Positions 5,848 to 11,510 of a DNA stretch of 12,531 nucleotides are shown piece after piece. The DNA lies in NCBI GenBank assembly GCA_039028695.1, contig JBCCHN010000151.1:1-12531 (forward strand). Direction: 5' to 3'. The notes below the pieces were generated by a model. It saw only the letters and a list, made by a program, of their open reading frames with translations. It did not search any database and was not told the origin of the DNA. The stretch's first letter is position 1. Every line of letters begins with the position of its first letter. Position numbers and translations under genes: made by a program. This DNA is from JANQKX01 sp039028695. GTDB lineage: Bacteria; Pseudomonadota; Alphaproteobacteria; Kiloniellales; Kiloniellaceae.

Positions 5848-8016
5848 AAGACACTCCTCATAGTCCACCCGGACCGGGGTGTCCTTGGCCGAGACCTTGC
5901 CCAGGTGAGGCACCGCCGCCGACGGCTGGGCCGATACCCGGGACTCCGCCCGTTGAATGGATTTGGAGCGGCAGTAGTAGAGGGATTTCACACCCTTCTT
6001 CCAGGCCTGATAGTGGATCTGATGCAGGTCCCGCTTGTGCACATCCGCTGGCAGGAAGATGTTCAAGGACTGAGCCTGGCAGATCGAGGCCGAGCGGTCC
6101 GCCGCATGCTCGATCAGCCATCGCGGGTCGATCTCAAAGGCGGTTTTGAAAACATCCTTTTCGTCCTGGCTCAGGCAATCCAGATGTTGGACAGAGCCCT
6201 CGTGCAGGGTGATGGAGCTCCAGGTCTCCTCTGAATTCTCACCCTTCTCCTCCAAAAGCGCTTCTAAGTACTTGTTTCGAACGCCAAATGATCCGGACAG
6301 GGTTTTGTGCGTATAGCTATTGGCCACATTGGGTTCGATGCCTGGCGAGGCGCCGCCGCAGATGATCGAGATCGAGGCGGTTGGCGCGATGGCCAACTTG
6401 TTGGAAAAGCGCTCAGAAATGCCGAATTCCGCAGCATCCGGGCAGGCACCTCTCTCTTCGGCAAGTTTCTTAGACGAAGCATCAGCTTCACGCCGTATGT
6501 GCTTGAAAATTCTATTATTCCACACTTTGGCCAAGGCGCTCTCCATCGGGAGGCCGTTGGCTTGCAAGAAGGAGTGAAAGCCCATCACGCCCAGTCCCAC
6601 CGACCGCTCCCGATGGGCGGCATAGCTGGCCCGAGACATGGATTCCGGCGCGCTCTTGATAAAGTCACTGAGCACGTTATCCAGGAAGCGCATGACATCT
6701 TCGATGAACTGGGGCTGGTCCTGCCATTCCAAATAGGTTTCCAGGTTCAGCGACGACAGGCAGCAGACCGCAGTGCGCTCCTGACCCAGGTGATCCTGGC
6801 CGGTGGGCAGGGTGATCTCGGAGCAGAGGTTGGAAGTCTTCACCTGTAAGCCGGCCAGTTTGTGATGCTCGGGAATTTGCCGGTTCACCGTGTCGCCATA
6901 GACAATGTAGGGCTCACCGGTTTCGATGCGCGCGGTCAGGATGCGAATCCAAAGATCCCGGGCTTTTACCTTGCGGATCGGCGCATTGTCCTTGGGGCTC
7001 AGAAGGGCCCAGTCGCCGTCTTCTTCCACCGCCCGCATGAAGGCGTCGGAAATCATCACGCCGTGGTGCAGGTTGAGCGCCTTGCGATTGGGGTCGCCGC
7101 CGGTCGGGCGTCGCATCTCGAGGAACTCCTCGATCTCCGGGTGAGAGATCGGCATATAGCAAGCGGCCGAGCCGCGCCGCAGGGACCCTTGCGAAATGGC
7201 GAGGGTGAGGGAATCCATCACCCGCACAAAGGGGATTACGCCAGAGGTCTTGCCGTTATGGCCGACCCGCTCGCCGATGGAGCGCAGATTGCCCCAATAG
7301 CTGCCAATGCCGCCGCCCCGTGCCGCCAGCCAGACATTTTCGTTCCACAGGCCTACTATGCCTTCCAAGCTGTCATTGGCCTCGTTTAAAAAGCACGAGA
7401 TGGGCAGGCCCCGGGTCGTGCCGCCATTGGACAGAACCGGCGTGGCAGGCATGAACCAAAGCCGCGAGATATAGTCATAAATCCGTTGTCCATGGGCCGT
7501 ATCGTCCGCAAAGTGGGCGGCGACTCGGGCGAAGAGGTCCTGAAAGGACTCTCCATTCATCAAATAGCGGTCTTTCAGAGTGGCCTTGCCAAAGGCGGTC
7601 AGGCGGTCGTCCTGGCTTCGGTCCAGGCGGATCCTGATGCCCCGCTCGTTTTGAAAGACATCGCGAACCTGAGCCGCACCGAACATGCCGGCGGCTTCCT
7701 TAAGCTCGGCCATTTGGTCGGCAACCGATAGGGTCTTGCCGTCGCAGTCGGGCACAGCTTCCTTTATTGCCTCATCATTGGAGGCGATCGGCTTGCCGCT
7801 GCGAGGATCTTTCACGATCACCGGGCGTTTGGCGGTTTTTGCAGGAGAGGGGCTGCTGGCCGAGGATGTGATCCGGATTCTGTCTTGCGGGACTGCATTT
7901 TGCGACGTGGCAGGCGCAGAATCAGGTGCGGATTCAGGGTTTTCCACAGCTTCCAAAGCTTCATCGTAATCGGATTTTTTGCTTACGCCAGCGTCAATTA
8001 GCCCGGTTCCGTCCAT
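5836..8016 (-). CDS. nrdA: Class I ribonucleoside-diphosphate reductase, alpha (R1) subunit
   Basis: This 726-residue catalytic subunit reduces ribonucleoside diphosphates together with NrdB. Key parts are visible in order: Cys208 in GLPISCFLN and Cys418/Cys419 as candidates for the active-site disulfide pair, the catalytic NLCSE at 396-400 (Cys398 thiyl radical, Glu400), the phosphate-binding loop APTASIS at 544-550, the radical-transfer pair Tyr680-Tyr681, and the C-terminal shuttle cysteines Cys722 and Cys725 (ECLACQ). Residues 1-100 are Ser/Ala/Pro-rich and show no recognisable ATP-cone, so dATP activity control may be missing. The ATG at 8016 has GGAGG (8023-8027) six bases upstream; an in-frame ATG at 8034 and a TTG at 8055 lie within the leader repeat region and are less likely. 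Regulation probably occurs through the NrdR boxes upstream. Confidence 0.95.
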   Translation of the reverse strand: MDGTGLIDAGVSKKSDYDEALEAVENPESAPDSAPATSQNAVPQDRIRITSSASSPSPAKTAKRPVIVKDPRSGKPIASNDEAIKEAVPDCDGKTLSVADQMAELKEAAGMFGAAQVRDVFQNERGIRIRLDRSQDDRLTAFGKATLKDRYLMNGESFQDLFARVAAHFADDTAHGQRIYDYISRLWFMPATPVLSNGGTTRGLPISCFLNEANDSLEGIVGLWNENVWLAARGGGIGSYWGNLRSIGERVGHNGKTSGVIPFVRVMDSLTLAISQGSLRRGSAACYMPISHPEIEEFLEMRRPTGGDPNRKALNLHHGVMISDAFMRAVEEDGDWALLSPKDNAPIRKVKARDLWIRILTARIETGEPYIVYGDTVNRQIPEHHKLAGLQVKTSNLCSEITLPTGQDHLGQERTAVCCLSSLNLETYLEWQDQPQFIEDVMRFLDNVLSDFIKSAPESMSRASYAAHRERSVGLGVMGFHSFLQANGLPMESALAKVWNNRIFKHIRREADASSKKLAEERGACPDAAEFGISERFSNKLAIAPTASISIICGGASPGIEPNVANSYTHKTLSGSFGVRNKYLEALLEEKGENSEETWSSITLHEGSVQHLDCLSQDEKDVFKTAFEIDPRWLIEHAADRSASICQAQSLNIFLPADVHKRDLHQIHYQAWKKGVKSLYYCRSKSIQRAESRVSAQPSAAVPHLGKVSAKDTPVRVDYEECLACQ

Positions 8017-8025
8017 GATCCCCCT

Positions 8026-8051
8026 CCAATCCATCCACAGCTGTGGATTGG
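8026..8051 (-). promoter_or_regulatory. Overlapping inverted repeats at the nrdA ribosome site
   Basis: ATCCACAGCTGTGGAT (8033-8048) is a perfect 16-bp palindrome. CCAATCC (8026-8032) and GGATTGG (8045-8051) form a second inverted repeat around it, so the two foldings exclude each other in RNA. The second uses bases 8026-8027 of the Shine-Dalgarno sequence (8023-8027). Both palindrome halves read ATCCACA, the last seven bases of the DnaA box TTATCCACA. Confidence 0.5.
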
Positions 8052-8060
8052 ACAAAATGT

Positions 8061-8076
8061 GTACAATATATTGGGT
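8061..8076. promoter_or_regulatory. NrdR box, proximal
   Basis: GTACAATATATTGGGT matches the known NrdR consensus (acaCwAtATaTwGtgt) at 13 of 16 positions, including the whole core CAATATATTG (8064-8073). It lies 45 bp upstream of the nrdA start, downstream of the predicted transcription start. NrdR is the nucleotide-sensing repressor of ribonucleotide reductase genes. Confidence 0.8.
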
Positions 8077-8091
8077 GTTCCCCCACGCGAG

Positions 8092-8107
8092 ACACCAAAT
8101 CTAGCGT
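8092..8107. promoter_or_regulatory. NrdR box, distal, covering the -10
   Basis: ACACCAAATCTAGCGT matches the NrdR consensus at 12 of 16 positions. Its centre is 31 bp from that of the proximal box, the three-helical-turn spacing typical of NrdR box pairs, which makes the weaker match credible. It contains the predicted -10 hexamer of the nrdA promoter. Confidence 0.7.
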
Positions 8108-8126
8108 TCGACATTCAGCTTGTCAC
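8098..8126 (-). promoter_or_regulatory. Predicted sigma-70 promoter of nrdA
   Basis: On the minus strand GTGACA (8126-8121) and TAGATT (8103-8098) are separated by exactly 17 bp; they match the -35 and -10 consensus at five and four of six bases. Transcription would start near 8091, giving a leader of about 75 bases. Just upstream AACAT occurs three times (8131, 8142, 8151), spaced about one helical turn apart. Confidence 0.5.
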
Positions 8127-8544
8127 CAGGAACATAACAAGAACATGGAAACATAAAAGACTTGCAAAAGCGAGTCCCCATATGAGGTTAGCGACAAATT
8201 TTTAGGAAAGTGAATTAGCTCAAACTCTTAGCTAAGGGCATTGCCAGAGAGCTTGGAAATAATGGGATCAGTAGCCCGAAAGACTCTAAAATTTTTCCCT
8301 ATTAGTGGGAAATTCTTCGGTTCCGGCCGCAAGTCTCTGACTCTAGGGACGCTTCAGGGAACGCTAAAAAACCGGAGGTATAGAGCCGGCATAGATTTCG
8401 ATTTTTGGATAGACGCACGTCTCCAAATGGAGCCCGAATTGGCCCCGATTCGGGCTCGACTCGAAAGCCGGTTTAGGCCTCCCGGATCGCATGGCCATCC
8501 GGTCGATGTTCCCCCGCCCGTTAATGGAGGGGGTTAATCAGATC
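8127..8544. other. Gene-free spacer with GANTC sites and hairpins
   Basis: I find no credible gene in this stretch; a 98-codon open frame at 8241-8537 starts with TTG, has no ribosome site and resembles no protein I know. Five GANTC sites (the CcrM methylation motif) lie at 8172, 8282, 8339, 8447 and 8458. Hairpins are possible at 8294-8312 (6 bp), 8430-8457 (a perfect 10 bp with an 8-base loop) and 8511-8533 (5 bp plus 2). The last could weakly terminate the lipoprotein gene, but no T-run follows. Confidence 0.45.
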
Positions 8545-9108
8545 TTATAAAATCTCCCAGCTGCCGTCCGGCTGGCGGCAGGCGGTGCCATAGCCGCTTT
8601 GGATCTCGCCGCCGACGGTGATGGTCTGCTGAAACTCCCGACAATAGCGGCCCTTGGAACTGGTGCCTTCGCGTACCGGCGTGACCGATCCATAGTTGCC
8701 CGAGTTGGGATTGTTCCAGGAAATGGTTTCGCCGATCGGCGCGGAGCGGGCCTTGTAGCTCGCCTTTTGGGCTTTAAGCTTATCCACATCGTCCAAGGAA
8801 CGGCCAACCTCGCTGCCGATAAAGGCGCCCGCAAGCACGCCAATGGCCGTGGCCGCCAATTGGCCGGTACCGCCGCCCACCTGGGACCCCAAAAGGCCGC
8901 CCACCGCCGCCCCACCCAGGCCGCCCACGGTTTGCTTGGGTCCGTAGCCGCTGTTGGCACAACCGCCCAAGGCCAGCGCGACCGCCGCAACGGCAATCAG
9001 GCTCTTGAGGGGGCGCCCGGTTCGGGCGGCGGCCCGGGATTGGTTGGCCAATGCGACGGGGCCGGCAGTATGGGCGGTCTGGGTATAGGCAGTCTCGGCA
9101 GAAAACAT
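8545..9108 (-). CDS. Glycine-zipper lipoprotein, RT0821/Lpp0805 (17-kDa antigen-like) family
   Basis: This 187-residue envelope lipoprotein has a hydrophobic segment at residues 37-46 leading into the lipobox LGGC, with Cys50 as the predicted lipidated residue. Residues 62-103 are a glycine zipper (GGLGGAAVGGLLGSQVGGG onward), as in the Rickettsia 17-kDa surface antigen. The C-terminal stretch YCREFQQTITVGG and YGTACRQPDGSW is typical of the RT0821/Lpp0805 family. It is probably anchored in the outer membrane; its biochemical role is unknown. The ATG at 9108 has GGAGG eight bases upstream and is clearly preferred, although it leaves an unusually long stretch of about 36 residues before the hydrophobic core. 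The promoter at 9276-9304 would give a leader of about 160 bases. Confidence 0.85.
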   Translation of the reverse strand: MFSAETAYTQTAHTAGPVALANQSRAAARTGRPLKSLIAVAAVALALGGCANSGYGPKQTVGGLGGAAVGGLLGSQVGGGTGQLAATAIGVLAGAFIGSEVGRSLDDVDKLKAQKASYKARSAPIGETISWNNPNSGNYGSVTPVREGTSSKGRYCREFQQTITVGGEIQSGYGTACRQPDGSWEIL

Positions 9109-9153
9109 GATCAAACCCTCCGAATAACGCTCAAAGCAAGTTGGTCTCCAAGC

Positions 9154-9189
9154 GGGCCCGAAAGCGACAAACCTCGCGCTTTCGAGCCC
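9154..9189 (-). promoter_or_regulatory. Stable hairpin in the lipoprotein gene leader
   Basis: CGAAAGCG (9159-9166) pairs with CGCTTTCG (9177-9184), and beyond one mismatch (9158/9185) GGGC (9154-9157) pairs with GCCC (9186-9189). This gives 12 pairs around a 10-base loop. It lies about 45 bases upstream of the ATG at 9108, inside the predicted leader. No U-run follows, so it is not an intrinsic terminator; its function is unknown. Confidence 0.5.
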
Positions 9190-9275
9190 AAAAGTTGGCC
9201 GGTGTCACTGGCACCCAAATTCGGACGGGTACCGCCGGCAAGAGGTTCGCCTTCCTGTGCATCCTCGGAACCATG

Positions 9276-9304
9276 AATATAAATTAATGTATAACTGCAT
9301 TCAA
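9276..9304 (-). promoter_or_regulatory. Predicted promoter of the lipoprotein gene
   Basis: On the minus strand TTGAAT (9304-9299) and TATATT (9281-9276) are separated by 17 bp, with four and five of six consensus matches. They lie in a distinctly AT-rich stretch (about 9275-9370) between divergent genes. Confidence 0.4.
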
Positions 9305-9390
9305 TAATGAATTCAAAAATGAATTGGAGTAAAAAAACCACTGCTCCTTAGGACATTGAAATTAAGTGATAATTCTCAAAACACTTCCTT

Positions 9391-9469
9391 GTGAGTCACC
9401 GTGATGAGACTGGTAATCACAGGATCCGCTTGGTCCCTTTTTGTGCAGAAGTAGATGTAATTTATACAT
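9391..9469. promoter_or_regulatory. Inverted repeats in the divergent intergenic region
   Basis: GTGA/TCAC (9391-9399), GTGAT/ATCAC (9401-9405 and 9416-9420) and ATGTA/TACAT (9455-9459 and 9465-9469) are short dyads between the lipoprotein gene and the winged-helix gene. They could be operator sites of the neighbouring MarR-like protein, but this rests on position only. Otherwise 9305-9574 holds nothing I can name. Confidence 0.25.
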
Positions 9470-9574
9470 TTTTGTGGTAGAAAACCTCACGTGACCCGCC
9501 AAGCTCTCTAAGAACGAGCGGCGGAACGCAGGGGCAAAACCACAGCTATTTGGCTGCAAAGATAGATCGGGGCC

Positions 9575-9991
9575 ATGGGGGAAGACTTAAAATACAACGG
9601 CGCCCAACGGCGCGAATACCTAACCATGATCGATCGGATCGGGGCCAATTGGATTGCGGTCTTTGAGGGCGACAAGGAATTTTATTCGTCCGCCTATTGG
9701 GACCTTCTGACCCAGCTCTGGCGGCGGGACGGCCCGGTCCGCAAGACCGAGGCCTTGGGCTATATGCAGGCGATCAAGTCCGCCCATACGGCTGGTAAGT
9801 ATGTCCAGGACGCGCTGGATCACAACCTGATCGAAGAGGCGGATAATCCTGAAGATGCCCGCTCCAAGCTGGTGGCCCTCACGCCGCGCATGCGCGAACG
9901 CCTAGACAGGTTTTTTGACACCGCGGTCGGTGAGCTTCGGATCGCCAACCGTCAAATCGACATAAAGGGTCCTTCGCCCGAAGACCCTTAG
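9575..9991 (+). CDS. MarR-like winged-helix protein
   Basis: This is a 138-residue protein without signal peptide or membrane segment. Residues 38-115 fit a MarR-type winged helix: helices around YWDLLTQLWRRDG and TEALGYMQAIKSAHTAGKYV, then a wing ending in NPEDARSKLVALTPRMRERL, the usual 'D-x-R-x-K-x-V-x-L-T' pattern of MarR proteins (Asp94 to Thr103). Such proteins usually bind DNA as dimers, often at their own promoter. The N-terminal helix (MIDRIGANWIAVF) is less typical, so a structural or replication-linked role cannot be excluded. The ATG at 9575 is preceded only by a weak GGGG. It is divergent from the lipoprotein gene and followed after 111 bases by the SDR gene on the same strand, with a hairpin between them. 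Confidence 0.75.
   Translation: MGEDLKYNGAQRREYLTMIDRIGANWIAVFEGDKEFYSSAYWDLLTQLWRRDGPVRKTEALGYMQAIKSAHTAGKYVQDALDHNLIEEADNPEDARSKLVALTPRMRERLDRFFDTAVGELRIANRQIDIKGPSPEDP
9965..9989 (+). terminator. Hairpin over the stop codon, possible terminator
   Basis: AAGGGTC (9965-9971) pairs with GACCCTT (9983-9989); inside, after one bulged C, TTCG (9973-9976) pairs with CGAA (9979-9982). That is 11 pairs running into the TAG stop (9989-9991). The sequence after it (AGTTCCTTG) is only weakly T-rich, so termination may be partial. Confidence 0.35.
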
Positions 9992-10102
9992 TTCCTTGAG
10001 AGGGCTCTAGCCTTCGATCGGTATCCTCCCTTACAATGTCATTGGATGCACAAAAGGCGTGACAGCCTTGGCAGCGCTTTTCCGGCACAGGAGGATCTTA
10101 AG

Positions 10103-10786
10103 ATGACCGATCAGGAAACCGCCCTTATCGTCGGGGCTGGCAGTGGCCTCAGTGCCTCGCTGGCCCGCCTCTGCCATGCCGAAGGCATGAGAGTGGCCGT
10201 GGCCGCCCGAAACATCGCCAAGCTGGCACCGCTCATCGATGAAACCGGTGCCCGCGCCTATGCCTGCGACGCCACCGAACCGGCCGAAGTGGCGTCCCTT
10301 TTCGAAGCCGTTTGCGGTGACCTCGGGTCGCCCGATCTCGTGGTTTACAATGCCAGCGCCCGCCAGCGCGGCCCCATCGCCGAGCTGGATCCCGCCGCCG
10401 TCGCGAACGCCATAAAGGTGAGCTGTTTCGGCGGCTTCTTGGTGGGCCAAGCCGCCGCTAAGGTGATGTTGCCTCGCGGCGGCGGCAGCATCCTCTTCAC
10501 GGGCGCCTCGGCCAGTGTGAAGGGCTATGCCAATTCAGCTTCCTTCGCCATGGGCAAGTTCGGCCTGCGCGGCCTGGCCCAATCCATGGCCCGCGAGCTG
10601 GCGCCCCAGTCCATCCACGTGGCCCATTTTGTCATCGATGGCGGGATCGGCGAGAGCAGCCCAGACAATCCGGACAGTCGCTTGCACCCGGAAGAAATCG
10701 CCCGAACCTACCTTGCGGTGCACCGTCAACAGCGCTCCGCTTGGACCTGGGAAGTGGAACTCCGCCCCTGGGTGGAAAATTTCTAA
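10103..10786 (+). CDS. Short-chain dehydrogenase/reductase family protein, atypical active site
   Basis: This 227-residue Rossmann-fold protein has the SDR cofactor motif as GAGSGLS (residues 11-17), an NAS motif at 83-85 in place of NNAG, and the usual helix with Lys152 before a conserved LAQSMARELAP. The catalytic Tyr-x-x-x-Lys reads Phe148-Ala-Met-Gly-Lys152, so the tyrosine is replaced by phenylalanine, and Ser136 is the nearest candidate serine. VIDGGI (178-182) is also unlike the common 'PG' segment. It probably binds NAD(P), but normal dehydrogenase chemistry is doubtful and the substrate is unknown. AGGAGG (10089-10094) eight bases before the ATG fixes the start; an in-frame upstream start at 10046 is unlikely. 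It converges on the LysE-type gene with a 39-base gap. Confidence 0.85.
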   Translation: MTDQETALIVGAGSGLSASLARLCHAEGMRVAVAARNIAKLAPLIDETGARAYACDATEPAEVASLFEAVCGDLGSPDLVVYNASARQRGPIAELDPAAVANAIKVSCFGGFLVGQAAAKVMLPRGGGSILFTGASASVKGYANSASFAMGKFGLRGLAQSMARELAPQSIHVAHFVIDGGIGESSPDNPDSRLHPEEIARTYLAVHRQQRSAWTWEVELRPWVENF

Positions 10787-10825
10787 CGCCACGACGTCAT
10801 CGCAAAGTTTTTAGGGCGGAAGAGA

Positions 10826-11452
10826 TCATGCCCGCTCGCTCAAGGCCAGGCGCAGGCCGATGCCGATCAGGGCCATGCCGCTGATCCGATAAAGCCAGGT
10901 TAGCGCTTGGGGATGAGCGCGAAACCATGCGGACAGGCCGCCAGCGAAATAACCCACCGGCACCTTGATCAAAAAGGTCAAGGCCGCGAACACCACGCCC
11001 AAGGCAAACAGGATCAGGGTGGGATGGGCCGCCCCTGCCGGCACGAATTGGGGCAAAAAAGCGAAATAGAATAGGGCAATCTTGGGGTTGGATAGGTTGG
11101 ACAGGGCCCCCGTCGAAAAGGTCTTGAAGAGAGAACTTTGTTTGGCCGCCTGAGCTTGCATCTGTCGATGCCCGGTCCAAAGCAGGCGCACGCCCAGATA
11201 AAGCAAGTAGGCCGCTCCCACGATCTTTAGGATGGTAAAAGCCATTTCAGACGCCGCCAACAGGGCACCCAGTCCAAGCGCCGCCAAAAGAGTATGGCAC
11301 AAGAGCCCAAGCGAAACCCCAGCGCCTGCAGCAATGCCTGCGGCCGCCCCCTGGCTCATGCCCCGTGACATCACCAAGATCATGTCCTGCCCCGGCGCCA
11401 AGATGACCACGAGGGACGCGCCAACAAAGATCAGCCAAGAAACATCAAACAT
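10826..11452 (-). CDS. LysE/RhtB family amino-acid exporter
   Basis: This is a 208-residue inner-membrane protein with about six hydrophobic segments (around residues 3-23, 36-66, 69-92, 122-137, 145-170 and 184-205). LAPGQD (Pro20-Gly21) is the conserved N-terminal signature of the family, and NLSNPKIALFYFAFLPQF (119-136) is its second conserved block. Members export amino acids such as threonine, homoserine or lysine by proton exchange; the substrate cannot be assigned here. The length matches the family. The ATG at 11452 has AAGG about ten bases upstream. It lies 58 bases downstream of the TIM-barrel/methylglyoxal-synthase-like gene on the same strand, so the two may share a transcript. 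I see no own promoter in the gap. Confidence 0.9.
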   Translation of the reverse strand: MFDVSWLIFVGASLVVILAPGQDMILVMSRGMSQGAAAGIAAGAGVSLGLLCHTLLAALGLGALLAASEMAFTILKIVGAAYLLYLGVRLLWTGHRQMQAQAAKQSSLFKTFSTGALSNLSNPKIALFYFAFLPQFVPAGAAHPTLILFALGVVFAALTFLIKVPVGYFAGGLSAWFRAHPQALTWLYRISGMALIGIGLRLALSERA

Positions 11453-11510
11453 TGTGCTATTACCTTTTTGGGGACACCTGAAATGATCACAGGGATTCTT
11501 CCCCCTAACT

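Noticed and set aside
4652..8016. Ribonucleotide reductase of the Phe-containing class Ic
   Set aside because: NrdB keeps Tyr at residue 105, the radical-tyrosine position.
8241..8537. 98-codon plus-strand open frame between nrdA and the lipoprotein gene
   Set aside because: It starts with TTG without a ribosome site, and the product is basic, low in structure and like no known family.
9362..9559. 65-codon minus-strand open frame in the divergent intergenic region
   Set aside because: No motif and no ribosome site, and it overlaps a region rich in regulatory-type dyads.
10787..10825. Bidirectional terminator between the SDR and exporter genes
   Set aside because: Only a GACGTC palindrome and a five-T run are present; no adequate stem joins them.
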